DNA of 42,352 bases from Bacteroidales bacterium (lineage in GTDB: Bacteria; Bacteroidota; Bacteroidia; Bacteroidales; PUMT01), in NCBI GenBank assembly GCA_007135095.1, contig SLJO01000047.1:1-42352 (forward strand), given 5' to 3'. Of this stretch, positions 1 to 8,011 are shown one piece after another. Numbering within the stretch: the first letter of the stretch is position 1; the number at the start of each line of letters is the position of its first letter. Made by a program: the position numbers and the translations under genes. Under the pieces are notes generated by a model. The model was given only the letters and a program-made list of their open reading frames with translations, had not been told where the DNA came from and ran no database searches.

Positions 1-689
1 AAATCATTCTTCAGTGATTTTATCAGGCGTGAAAGTTTCTGAAAACCATAATTCCTTGGGTCGAAATCGGGTTTCTTTTTATTAATCAGTCCCCCGACAG
101 CAGCCAGCGCCGCCCAGCCATCGTCATCTGCCAGATCCTCTATTGATGTTTTCAATAGTTCAATTAATTTTTTATCAATGGAATCTACCTTATTATCTTC
201 GCCTGCGGGGGTTGCTTTTGTTTTTACAACCTTTTTTGGTGCTTGTGCCGCCCCGATTATTTCAATATAGATAAACTTATCGCAGGAGGCAATAAAGGGG
301 CGGGGAGTTTTCTTTTCGCCAATACCAATTACCAGCATGCCTGATTCCCTTAACCTGGTTGCCAGCCGGGTAAAATCACTATCACTTGATACAACACAGA
401 AACCATCAACTTTCTGGTTGTGCAGGATATCCATGGCGTCAATGATCATTGCGGAATCAGTGGCATTTTTTCCGGTTGTATAGCTGTATTGCTGTACCGG
501 TGTAATGGCATGCTCAAGCAATGCTGGTTTCCAGCCCGATACAGTTTGCTTTGTCCAGTCGCCGTAAATCCGCTTGATGGTGGGAATGCCAAACTTGGCA
601 ATTTCATCCAGCATGCCCTTGATATTTGAATATGGGATATTATCAGCATCAATAAGCACAGCCAGATACAATTCACTTTTCTCTCTCAT
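1..689 (-). CDS. NYN-domain protein with C-terminal OST-HTH/LOTUS domain (3' end beyond window)
   Basis: Partial gene: it begins inside the window and runs off the left edge with no stop, giving 229 visible residues. The first ~145 residues look like an NYN (LabA/DUF88, PIN-like) fold, with acidic motifs VLIDADN (D14, D16), NATDSAM (D78) and SSDSDF (D103, D105) spaced as in the family's metal-binding nuclease site. A charged linker (about 145-175) leads to a segment containing DDDGWAALAAVGGLI and DPRNYGFQKLSRLIK, which resembles an OST-HTH/LOTUS RNA-binding domain. Proteins with this architecture are proposed RNA-binding or RNA-cleaving factors; no specific target can be read from the sequence. 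The start was chosen because the ATG lies just before the core beta-strand, after an A/T-rich leader containing GGAGAAAG. Domain calls are from recognised motifs; RNA processing is inference. Confidence 0.85.
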   Translation of the reverse strand, partial: MREKSELYLAVLIDADNIPYSNIKGMLDEIAKFGIPTIKRIYGDWTKQTVSGWKPALLEHAITPVQQYSYTTGKNATDSAMIIDAMDILHNQKVDGFCVVSSDSDFTRLATRLRESGMLVIGIGEKKTPRPFIASCDKFIYIEIIGAAQAPKKVVKTKATPAGEDNKVDSIDKKLIELLKTSIEDLADDDGWAALAAVGGLINKKKPDFDPRNYGFQKLSRLIKSLKND

Positions 690-908
690 TTTATTTAATT
701 TACTTTCTCCTGACCATTTTTACCTTTACAAACAACAGGCAGGTTCCATTTCTTTCCGGGTTCCCGTAAAGTTAAGATTTGTAATCAGTATAAAGATAAA
801 AAAGTCACATAAAAGAAGCTCCCGTCAGATTATAAAGGAAGAAGCAGAATGATGGATTTGCTCAGGGGTGGCAGACTCAGTTGCCCGTAAGGAAATAATT
901 CATATGGG

Positions 909-1190
909 CTAACCGTCAGTCTGGCTTGCAATATGATTTATCAGCGGGTCTATGGTGCTCCAGATTTTAGAACACGGGACTATAAACATTTTGTCCGTCA
1001 CAATAACTGACAGGGTTGAAGCTCCCTCATTCCATGTACCCTGGAGTTTTATATTGTGTCTGTTCACATCAACATACCATGGATTCCCTCCGTGAATAGT
1101 TGCCCCATTTTCCTGTAATGTTTGCAAAATCTGATCAATTTTTGATCTGGTTATATTGTCATAATTATGTTCACCGCATTTACTTTTCAT
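909..1190 (-). CDS. Small conserved hypothetical protein (93 aa)
   Basis: I do not recognise a named family with certainty. The protein is soluble, with no signal peptide or membrane segment. An N-terminal helix (IDQILQTLQENGATI) is followed by an alternating hydrophobic, strand-like part with NPWYVDVNRHNIKLQGTW and ending SKIWSTIDPLINHI. The Asn-Pro-Trp, LQGTWNE and VPCSKIW stretches look like conserved cores of a small family of uncharacterised proteins, and the composition reads as a real gene rather than a frame shadow. It is preceded by an A/T-rich leader without a clear ribosome binding site, which is normal in this phylum. It is on the opposite strand to queG. Function unknown. Confidence 0.62.
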   Translation of the reverse strand: MKSKCGEHNYDNITRSKIDQILQTLQENGATIHGGNPWYVDVNRHNIKLQGTWNEGASTLSVIVTDKMFIVPCSKIWSTIDPLINHIASQTDG

Positions 1191-1213
1191 TGCGTTAATT
1201 ATTTTTATGTTAA

Positions 1214-1546
1214 TTAAACCGTATGCATTTGAAATTGACCAAAGGTCAATAACCTTCGGCAGACAACATATCCATCAGAATCGTGCCATAAATCATCCGT
1301 AATTTGATCTTGTTGAATTTTAGATGGTTGGAAAATCAAATGGGGAACTTCTGTGTAGCAATAATCCCCAATCACTTGTCTTTCTGACAATGAGCTGCCG
1401 GTTTCAAGCCATGACCCTTTGCCCGTTATTATGGTACCGGCCCTTTCATATCGGGATTCCCGGTATTCTGATTCCCGAATTTCATATATCTTTACCGGAA
1501 TCAAAGGGATAAAACAGACATTATCCCCGGCGGTTACTGGTTGCAT
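1214..1546 (-). CDS. Doubtful hypothetical ORF (110 aa)
   Basis: An open frame of 110 codons fills the gap between the 93-aa gene and the divergent queG. It has no recognisable motif, no signal peptide and no membrane segment; the sequence is polar with several aromatic residues (GDYCYTEVPHLIF, DDLWHDSDGYVV). A GAGAAAAGGCGG stretch directly before the ATG could act as a ribosome binding site. It would lie 23 nt upstream of the next minus-strand gene and could be co-transcribed with it. It may equally be a decayed gene or chance open frame; I list it because nothing else explains the roughly 400 bases here. Confidence 0.3.
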   Translation of the reverse strand: MQPVTAGDNVCFIPLIPVKIYEIRESEYRESRYERAGTIITGKGSWLETGSSLSERQVIGDYCYTEVPHLIFQPSKIQQDQITDDLWHDSDGYVVCRRLLTFGQFQMHTV

Positions 1547-1606
1547 CCGCCTTTTCTCTTCTGATGCTTAAGCTTTTTCAGAATTATGCCCATATAACAC
1601 CCGGTA

Positions 1607-2551
1607 ATGCGTACGGAAAAAGTTAAATATGCCAGTCTTATTAAAGCCAGAGCAGCAGACCTTGGATTCTCAGGCTGCGGTATTTCTGCTGCCACTCTTC
1701 TGGAAGACGAGGGCACCCGGCTGGAGAGGTGGTTAAAAGCAGGCCTGCATGGAAATATGGGGTATATGGAAAATAATTTCGACAAAAGGATTGATCCCCG
1801 AAAACTTGTTACCGGGGCAAAAAGTGTAATTTCCGTATTGCACAATTATTTTCCCTCGCAAAAACAGAGCAACCCGGAAGCTCCGGTGCTTTCAAAATAT
1901 GCTTACGGCACTGATTACCATTTTATTGTTAAAGACAAGCTGAAGCAATTGCTTTTATTCATGAATGAAAGCATTGGAGAGATTAATGGAAGGGCTTTCT
2001 GCGATTCTGCCCCGGTATTAGATAGGGCATGGGCTGCCCGCTCGGGTCTGGGCTGGATTGGGAAAAACTCAAACCTGCTGACCAAAGGCAGCGGTTCTTT
2101 TTTTTTCATAGGTGAGCTGATTGTTGATATTGATCTGCCCGCTGATGCCCCGGTAAAAGAATATTGCGGGAACTGCCGCAGGTGCATTGATGCCTGCCCC
2201 ACCGGAGCCATCTTAGCCCCACGGGAACTTGATGCCCGTAAATGTATTTCATACCTTACAATTGAATTCAGGGACGGTCTGCCGGAGTGGATGAGGGATA
2301 AAATGGGAAATCGCGTTTTTGGATGTGATATATGCCAGGACGTCTGCCCCTGGAACAAAAAAGCCATACCTCACAATGAGCCGTTGCTTGATCCTGATCC
2401 GGGATTGATGGCAATGAGTCCTGATGAATGGCATGGCATGGACAGTCAGGTGTTCAATCTTTATTTCAAAAGGTCGGCAGTCAGGAGAGCCGGGTTTAAA
2501 CAATTGAAAAGGAATCTTGATTTCCTTCAGGACCAGGCCTCAAAACGATGA
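1607..2551 (+). CDS. queG: Epoxyqueuosine reductase QueG
   Basis: Catalyses the last step of queuosine synthesis, reducing epoxyqueuosine to queuosine in the wobble position of tRNAs, using cobalamin and two [4Fe-4S] clusters in the cytoplasm. The 314-residue protein has the family's order. An N-terminal cobalamin-binding reductase region includes FCDSAPVLDRAWAARSGLGWIGKN (split here only by description, residues 131-154). The ferredoxin part follows, with cluster ligands C187, C190, C193 and C197 (CxxCxxCxxxCP) and C240, C243 and C247 (CDICQDVCPWN), and the conserved RKCISYLTIE around C213. The C-terminal HEAT-like tail is short but usual. The gene stands alone on its strand and its stop codon abuts the stop of the convergent YjbQ-family gene with no base between. 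Identification is very secure. Confidence 0.96.
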   Translation: MRTEKVKYASLIKARAADLGFSGCGISAATLLEDEGTRLERWLKAGLHGNMGYMENNFDKRIDPRKLVTGAKSVISVLHNYFPSQKQSNPEAPVLSKYAYGTDYHFIVKDKLKQLLLFMNESIGEINGRAFCDSAPVLDRAWAARSGLGWIGKNSNLLTKGSGSFFFIGELIVDIDLPADAPVKEYCGNCRRCIDACPTGAILAPRELDARKCISYLTIEFRDGLPEWMRDKMGNRVFGCDICQDVCPWNKKAIPHNEPLLDPDPGLMAMSPDEWHGMDSQVFNLYFKRSAVRRAGFKQLKRNLDFLQDQASKR

Positions 2552-2965
2552 TCAGCAGGTGTGTGTTGCCATTACAGTTACAGCAATCTTCCTTGCGGAC
2601 CGGGGGCCGTCAAATTCGCAAAGGAAAATATTCTGCCATTGTGACAGACCCATTTTCCCATCTATTACGGGTATGGTTTCCGAGGGCCCTACAATGCCTG
2701 CCTTGAGATGTGAATCACCGTTGCTGTCCTGGGCATCATGTTCCCAGACACCATGGGGAATAAGCTTGTTCAGCAGACTTACAACGTCGTTCTGAACCGA
2801 GTCGTCCCAGTTTTCCTGGATCATAATAGCAGCGGTGGCACCCTGAACATATACACTTACCAATCCCGTTGTTACAGGGTTTTTCTCCAGCACCTTTTTT
2901 ACCTTCCCGGTAATATCATACAGTCCGTTGTGACTGGTAGTCGGTATTTCGATTATTTCCTGCAT
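2552..2965 (-). CDS. YjbQ/UPF0047 family protein
   Basis: The 137-residue protein is full length for the UPF0047/YjbQ family, whose members form small trimeric beta-rich proteins. Recognisable parts are VSVYVQGATAAIMIQEN, the HDAQDSNGDSHLKAGIVGPSE segment (residues ~77-97; conserved acidic and histidine residues of the putative active site), IPVIDGKMGLSQWQNIFLCEFDGPR, and a C-terminal VTVMATH. Some members have been described as having a secondary thiamine-phosphate synthase activity, but the physiological role is not established and cannot be read here. Transcription is convergent with queG, with directly abutting stop codons. A plausible promoter lies 50-80 bases upstream of the start. Confidence 0.93.
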   Translation of the reverse strand: MQEIIEIPTTSHNGLYDITGKVKKVLEKNPVTTGLVSVYVQGATAAIMIQENWDDSVQNDVVSLLNKLIPHGVWEHDAQDSNGDSHLKAGIVGPSETIPVIDGKMGLSQWQNIFLCEFDGPRSARKIAVTVMATHTC

Positions 2966-3016
2966 TGCACTAATTTTTTTGTATTAACTGGTTAAGGGTT
3001 GCAGTTAATTATTTGT

Positions 3017-3046
3017 CAAAAGTATGCCAGGGTTTGGAGTTGCAAG
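3017..3046 (-). promoter_or_regulatory. Candidate promoter for the YjbQ-family gene
   Basis: On the minus strand, TACTTTTG is an exact match to the Bacteroidetes -7 element TAnnTTTG. It is preceded 18 nt upstream by CTTG, one mismatch from the -33 element TTTG. The expected transcript start would give a leader of roughly 45 bases before the ATG. The -7 match is good but the spacing is one base short of the usual 19-21, so this is a moderate prediction. Confidence 0.45.
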
Positions 3047-3150
3047 TATTAAGTGTTTAAAATTTAAAGTTACTTATTTTACGGGTATTAATTGATTAAT
3101 GTTTATTTTTACCCTGATGCCGCTTCTCATCAGAATCAGATATAAACCGG

Positions 3151-4011
3151 ATGGAGAACAAATTGGACACATTTACCTCAACCGATGGGAAAAAACTGTT
3201 TTTCCAGCACTGGGCCCCTGCCGGCCGGCCGGATCTGGTAATAGCCCTGGTGCATGGTTTGGGGGAACATTCAACAAGATATCAGGACTGGGCTGCGAGG
3301 TTCTGCGGGGAATCTGCAGCATTTGCTGCTTTCGATCTTAGGGGTCACGGATCGTCAGAAGGCGAGAGAGGCCATTTTTCATCATTGGAAATGGTTTTTG
3401 ATGATATAGACTTATTTCTTGTAAAAACTGCCTCGCTTTTTCCCAATATTCCCATTGTGCTTTACGGGCACAGCCTGGGAGGTAATCTTGCAGCTAATTA
3501 TTTCATCCAAAGAAAAAACAATATATCAGCATTGATAATAACTTCACCCTGGTTACGCCTGGGAAATCCTCCCTCCGGGATAGTGAAAGCATTGGTTAAT
3601 ATAGCAAGTAAAATTTTCCCATCCTTTACTGCAGCTTCCGGCATTGATGTTAATAACCTCTCACGCGATACCAGTGTGGTAGATGAATACAGGACCGATC
3701 TTCTGATTCATGATCGTATTTCTGTTAATACAGCCAAATCAGCAATTGAAGCCGGTGAATTAGCAATTACACGGGCAAGGGACGCAACCGGTCCTGTGCT
3801 GGTAATGCACGGACAGGGTGATAAAATAACATCGCCTGAAGGCAGCAGGGCTTTTTGTGAAAATGCCGGAAAGAACATCACTTTAAAGCTTTGGGACGGT
3901 TTCTATCATGAACTGCACAATGAGCCGGGGAAGGCGGAGGTGTTTAAGCATATAACCGGCTGGTTGAAAAAGAACAAATTACTGTCTGCTAACCAGCAAA
4001 TGACCGGCTGA
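3151..4011 (+). CDS. Alpha/beta hydrolase, monoacylglycerol-lipase-like
   Basis: A 286-residue serine hydrolase of the Hydrolase_4 / monoacylglycerol lipase (PldB-like) type. The catalytic triad is visible: S108 in the nucleophile elbow GHSLGG, D224 in HGQGDKIT and H253 in FYHELHNE. The oxyanion region is VHGLGEHSTRY and the family signature FDLRGHGSSEG follows. No signal peptide is present, so it is probably cytoplasmic or peripherally membrane-bound. Expected substrates are monoacylglycerols or lysolipids, but this is family-level knowledge. An in-frame extension upstream would begin with a poor leader, so the ATG at the start of MENKLDTFTS was kept. The downstream GSCFA gene follows after 61 bases and may be co-transcribed. 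Confidence 0.88.
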   Translation: MENKLDTFTSTDGKKLFFQHWAPAGRPDLVIALVHGLGEHSTRYQDWAARFCGESAAFAAFDLRGHGSSEGERGHFSSLEMVFDDIDLFLVKTASLFPNIPIVLYGHSLGGNLAANYFIQRKNNISALIITSPWLRLGNPPSGIVKALVNIASKIFPSFTAASGIDVNNLSRDTSVVDEYRTDLLIHDRISVNTAKSAIEAGELAITRARDATGPVLVMHGQGDKITSPEGSRAFCENAGKNITLKLWDGFYHELHNEPGKAEVFKHITGWLKKNKLLSANQQMTG

Positions 4012-4072
4012 GGTCGGGTAGGTTGAAAAGGCAGAGGGATTTGCAAAGTGAAATAATAAAAATTACAGTGAT

Positions 4073-5071
4073 ATGAAGTTGTTCAGGACAATAGTTGATG
4101 TTCCTGAAAGCAGGCATAAGATCGACTATGAAACCGAATCCCTTTGGATAGGCTCCTGTTTTACCGAGAACATAGGATCGAGGCTGCAGTCCCTGAAGTT
4201 CCCGCATTCAGTGAACCCCTTCGGAATACTTTATAATCCGGAATCAATCCGCAGATCACTGACAATTCTCACCTCGGGCAAAATGTTTACCGGCGATGAC
4301 CTTCGTTACGACAATAACCTGTGGTACAGCTTTTCACATCACTCAAGCTATTCCCACCCGGACAAGGACCTTTGCCTGGCAAAAATCAATGAAAGTATCA
4401 ATCATGCTTCCAGGCTGCTCAGGGAAGCAAAAATTCTTTTTATCACCTTAGGAACTGCGCGGGCCTTCCGGTTAAATGAGACCGGTGAAATAGTATCGAA
4501 TTGCCATAAACTTCCTAATACCCTCTTCAGCCATATACTTCTGGATACAGATCAGATTGTGCAATCATATACGAGTCTTTTAAATTCGTTAAAGAAGTTC
4601 AACCCCGGTATGCAGATTGTTTTTACCGTCAGTCCGGTCAGGCACTGGAAGGATGGTGCAACCGGCAATCAGATTAGCAAATCCACTCTTATAATGGTTA
4701 TCGCAAAATTAAGGGAGATGTTCAACACCATTTCCTATTTTCCTGCCTATGAGATCATCATGGACGAACTGAGGGATTACCGGTTTTACGAAGAGGATAT
4801 GTTGCATGTTAATAAACAGGCAGTAGACTATATCTGGGAAAAATTTTCCGAATCCTTTATTTCACCCTCTGCATTTCCTGTTTTAAAAGAGATCATGGCG
4901 ATAAAACAGGGAACCGAACACCGTCCCTTTAACCCGTCAACCGAACAGTACCGCCATTTCCTTACGAAAATTCTGGGCCGGATTGCTGCTGTCGAATCAC
5001 TTGTTCCATCGGCCGATTTTTCAGTGGAAAGAGCCTTGATCAGGGAGTATCTTGATAACCCTTTCCGGTAA
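4073..5071 (+). CDS. GSCFA domain-containing protein
   Basis: A 332-residue protein of the GSCFA family, named for its N-terminal motif, which appears here as IGSCFTENIG at about residues 26-35 (Thr in place of Ala). Other family-like blocks are FPHSVNPFGILYNPESI, LFITLGTARAFRL, and VFTVSPVRHWKDG (the SPVRH block). The SGNH-like combination of GSCF near the N terminus and a later Asp/His (DMLHVNKQAVDYIWEKF) suggests a hydrolase or esterase of the GDSL/SGNH superfamily. The substrate is unknown. The family is common as a single gene in Bacteroidetes. There is no signal peptide. It lies downstream of the alpha/beta hydrolase on the same strand. Confidence 0.9.
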   Translation: MKLFRTIVDVPESRHKIDYETESLWIGSCFTENIGSRLQSLKFPHSVNPFGILYNPESIRRSLTILTSGKMFTGDDLRYDNNLWYSFSHHSSYSHPDKDLCLAKINESINHASRLLREAKILFITLGTARAFRLNETGEIVSNCHKLPNTLFSHILLDTDQIVQSYTSLLNSLKKFNPGMQIVFTVSPVRHWKDGATGNQISKSTLIMVIAKLREMFNTISYFPAYEIIMDELRDYRFYEEDMLHVNKQAVDYIWEKFSESFISPSAFPVLKEIMAIKQGTEHRPFNPSTEQYRHFLTKILGRIAAVESLVPSADFSVERALIREYLDNPFR

Positions 5072-5205
5072 AGGAGATGTAATTACCAACTATTGCCAGT
5101 TGTAGATCCTTTATGGGAAAATTTAGAACAGGCTGTATCTGTTCCCGCCCGGCAGACGGGTTTCCCGGTCCGGACAAGGGCTATGCTATTGCATGGATTA
5201 CCGGA

Positions 5206-5946
5206 TCACCTTTTCCCGGTTATTCTTGCAAGGTCTTCAGGTGTGTCGATCGCTTCGGTATCCAGGTCAGTCACTCTTATTTTTATTCTGTACCCGTTTT
5301 CAATCCAGCGGTTCTGCTCCAGCATTTCTGCCTGTTCCAAAGAGGATAAGCCAAGTTTTGTTATCTGCCGGAGAGTAGCGTTACGATAACCATATATGCC
5401 AATGTGCCTGTAAAACCGGTGCGACCCGAACCATTCTCCATGATCCTTCCCTCTGATATGCGGAATGGGTGAGCGGCTGAAATAAATTGCGAACTGGTCT
5501 TTAGTGAATATCACCTTGGGCAAAGCGGGATTGAAAATATCCTCTTCTTTTTCAATTTCCTTTACCAGGGAGGCAATCTCAACACCGGCATTTTCAAAAC
5601 AGTCTGCAAGAAGTGTTATCTGACCGGGATGAATAAATGGCTCATCTCCCTGGATATTTATGATGACATCATGTTCGTAACCTGAGGAGGATAATATTTC
5701 AGAGGCCTCTGCACAACGGTCGGTCCCGCTGCAGTGATCGGCAGAGGTCATTACCGCATGTCCGCCGAATGATTTGACCGCCTGCACGATCCTTTCATCA
5801 TCGGTTGCAACCACAACATGCTCCAGGGCTTTTCCCGCCTGTTCCCAGGTTCTTTGTATCATGGTTTTACCCCTTATTTCAACAAGCGGCTTGCCCGGGA
5901 AACGTGTCGATTCATATCGGGCCGGGATTATTCCAATGGTCTTCAT
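5206..5946 (-). CDS. kdsB: 3-deoxy-manno-octulosonate cytidylyltransferase
   Basis: Activates Kdo by transfer to CMP (CTP + Kdo to CMP-Kdo), needed for lipid A-Kdo and hence lipopolysaccharide assembly, in the cytoplasm. The 246 residues match the family length. The N-terminal nucleotide-binding signature IIPARYESTRFPGKPL, the conserved VVVATDDERI, the SGTDRCAEA block, the metal-binding NIQGDEPFI, and the Kdo-contacting YFSRSPIPHIRG are all present, as is HIGIYGYR near residue 187. The gene is on the opposite strand to its neighbours and ends 134 bases from the GSCFA gene. Its product links it functionally to lptE nearby (LPS export), but the two are divergent, not an operon. Confidence 0.97.
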   Translation of the reverse strand: MKTIGIIPARYESTRFPGKPLVEIRGKTMIQRTWEQAGKALEHVVVATDDERIVQAVKSFGGHAVMTSADHCSGTDRCAEASEILSSSGYEHDVIINIQGDEPFIHPGQITLLADCFENAGVEIASLVKEIEKEEDIFNPALPKVIFTKDQFAIYFSRSPIPHIRGKDHGEWFGSHRFYRHIGIYGYRNATLRQITKLGLSSLEQAEMLEQNRWIENGYRIKIRVTDLDTEAIDTPEDLARITGKR

Positions 5947-6241
5947 CAGTGAGATTTATAGAATACCCGCCCGGAACATCCCCCTTTGCATCCGGAATTT
6001 CTAAGGGGGGTAACGGCCGGAAAGATTGTTCAAATGATATCATTCTTAAGTGATGTTCAAAAGTAGGTATAATTTAATTAAAACTGCGGCACCCGCTTTC
6101 CGTTTTTTCTCACGACAAATTAAGGAAAAAGCTATTAAAGTTGTAAATTTGTCATGATTTTGGAAGAAAATACGTAAATTTTGCTGCTGGCATGCAATTT
6201 TGGCATAAGTCAGCGATGGGAACAAAATGAGATATTGAAAG

Positions 6242-7462
6242 ATGGATATTCAGGCAATTAAACAGAGATTTGAAATTATCGGCAATTCACCGGGGCTTAA
6301 CAGGGCAATTGAGGTAGCATACAGGGTGGCCCCGACTGACCTGTCGGTGCTGATCACAGGCGAAAGCGGCGTGGGAAAGGAGGTTTTCCCCCAGATAATC
6401 CACGCCTACAGCCTGAGAAAGCACGGACCTTATATTGCAGTTAACTGTGGGGCGATTCCTGAAGGCACCATTGATTCTGAACTTTTCGGGCATCAGAAAG
6501 GATCCTTTACCGGAGCCCATGAAAACCGGAGCGGATATTTTGAAGAGGCTGACAATGGCACAATTTTCCTCGATGAGGTTTCCGAGCTCCCTTTGTCAAC
6601 CCAGGTAAGATTGTTACGTGTGCTTGAAAGTGGTGAATTCATTAAGGTGGGCTCTTCAAAGGTGATTAAAACCAATGTCAGGATTGTTGCAGCTACCAAC
6701 GTTGATATTGTAAAATTGCTGGGACAGGGCAAGTTTCGCGAAGATCTTTATTACCGCCTGAATACAGTTCCCGTTTTTATTCCCCCGTTAAGGGACAGGA
6801 AGGAAGATATTTCCATTTTATTCAGAAAGTTTTCCATGGCTTTTGCCGAACGATACCGCATGCCCGAAATAGTTCTGGATGAAGAGGCCAGGCAGATGCT
6901 GATCCAATATGACTGGCCGGGAAACATCAGGCAGTTGAAAAATATTAGTGAGCAAATTTCAATTATTGAAAAAACCAGGGAAATTGATGCCGGAATATTC
7001 AGAAAGTACCTGCCAGATTATCTTAATGAGAAATTTCCTGCTCTGATAAATTCACAAAGGGATATACCCTTTTCATCAGAGAGGGAGATATTATATAAGA
7101 TACTATTTGATATGAAAAACGATGTGAATGATCTGAAGAAGCTTGTTCGTACCATAATAGAAAAGAGTCCGAATGATTTGAGCGTCGAAGACAACAGTTT
7201 AATAGACAAATTATATAATAATTCCAAACCCCTTCATGACCCTGCCGGTTCAAACTTGCCCGATCTGGTAAGGAAGGATCCGCCGCATTTTGAAGATACC
7301 GAAGAAATAATTGAGGAGTCATTATCGTTACAAGAAAAGGAAGTTGAGCTTATAAGAAAAGCGCTCGATAAATACAGCGGAAAACGTAAAATGGCTGCCG
7401 ATGAACTCGGCATTTCTGAACGTACGCTTTACAGAAAGATTAAACAATATGATATTGACTAA
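6242..7462 (+). CDS. Sigma-54-dependent AAA+ transcriptional activator without a sensory domain
   Basis: A 406-residue enhancer-binding protein. It starts almost directly with the AAA+ domain: Walker A GESGVGKE (residues 40-47), sigma-54-contacting loop GSFTGA (87-92, Ser in place of the more usual Ala), Walker B IFLDEV, arginine-finger-region FREDLYYRLN and PPLRDRKEDI. A C-terminal Fis-type helix-turn-helix (KRKMAADELGISERTLYRKI) occupies about 379-400, after a non-conserved acidic linker of ~100 residues. No receiver, GAF or PAS domain is present, so any signal must act through the ATPase domain, the linker or protein level. The gene overlaps lptE by 14 nt, implying translational coupling. 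The order activator, lptE, TPR protein, secG is one I associate with Bacteroidetes genomes. Target promoters are unknown. Confidence 0.93.
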   Translation: MDIQAIKQRFEIIGNSPGLNRAIEVAYRVAPTDLSVLITGESGVGKEVFPQIIHAYSLRKHGPYIAVNCGAIPEGTIDSELFGHQKGSFTGAHENRSGYFEEADNGTIFLDEVSELPLSTQVRLLRVLESGEFIKVGSSKVIKTNVRIVAATNVDIVKLLGQGKFREDLYYRLNTVPVFIPPLRDRKEDISILFRKFSMAFAERYRMPEIVLDEEARQMLIQYDWPGNIRQLKNISEQISIIEKTREIDAGIFRKYLPDYLNEKFPALINSQRDIPFSSEREILYKILFDMKNDVNDLKKLVRTIIEKSPNDLSVEDNSLIDKLYNNSKPLHDPAGSNLPDLVRKDPPHFEDTEEIIEESLSLQEKEVELIRKALDKYSGKRKMAADELGISERTLYRKIKQYDID

Positions 7463-7973
7463 AAAAATAAGTGTCAGAACTCTGTATCTTATTTTAAGCT
7501 TTATTTTAATTGTGCCGGGATGTACAATGAACTATTCATTTACGGGGGCATCAGTCCCCCCCGAACTGAAAACCATTTCGGTGCAATATTTTGAAAACCG
7601 GGCTCCGGTCATTTATCCATCTCTGAGTCAGGAACTGACAGACGCGCTTAAAGACAGGTTTCAGTCACGTACCAGGCTTCAGCTTACAAATGATTTAGGG
7701 GATGCCGATTTTGAAGGTACCATAGTCCAATACCGCACACAGCCGGTTTCTGTTCAGGCGGACGAACAGGCGCACCTTGAGCGCCTGACAATTACCGTCG
7801 AGGTGACCTACACCAACACGGCAGATCCTGACCTTGATTTTGAGACAAGGTTTACAAGGCACGAGGATTATGACGCCAGGCAGGGTCTGGAAGCTGTTGA
7901 AGCTGACCTGGTCAAGAAAATTATCGATCAGATCACAGAAGATATTTTTAACCGTGCATTTGTGAACTGGTAG
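7449..7973 (+). CDS. lptE: LPS assembly lipoprotein LptE
   Basis: Outer-membrane lipoprotein that plugs LptD and helps insert lipopolysaccharide into the outer leaflet. The start is taken at the ATG giving MILTKKISVRTLYL, because it places a normal lipoprotein signal: a basic n-region, a hydrophobic stretch ILSFILIVPG and the lipobox cysteine C25 (VPGC). A longer in-frame start 48 bases upstream would lie deep in the preceding gene. The mature part (about 150 residues) contains YSFTGASVPPELKTISVQYF, LTDALKDRFQSRTRLQL and a C-terminal IIDQITEDIFNRAF, typical of Bacteroidetes LptE-like proteins. It overlaps the upstream activator gene by 14 nt and is followed after 38 nt by a TPR-protein gene, so an operon is likely. 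Confidence 0.88.
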   Translation: MILTKKISVRTLYLILSFILIVPGCTMNYSFTGASVPPELKTISVQYFENRAPVIYPSLSQELTDALKDRFQSRTRLQLTNDLGDADFEGTIVQYRTQPVSVQADEQAHLERLTITVEVTYTNTADPDLDFETRFTRHEDYDARQGLEAVEADLVKKIIDQITEDIFNRAFVNW

Positions 7974-8011
7974 AGTCACGGTTCAGATAGTATTATTAAT
8001 TTGGGTTACCG

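Noticed and set aside
1915-2367. Open frame of 150 codons on the minus strand
   Set aside because: It is opposite to queG; the proline- and serine-rich product has no motif and the opposite strand is strongly supported.
5093-5389. Open frame of 98 codons on the plus strand after the GSCFA gene
   Set aside because: It overlaps the 3' end of kdsB on the other strand and has no recognisable feature.
6188-6206. Two TGGCAT copies upstream of the sigma-54 activator gene as a -24/-12 promoter
   Set aside because: The spacing between the copies is 13 bases start to start, and the pair ten bases after the first GG is TG, so it does not fit the sigma-54 arrangement.
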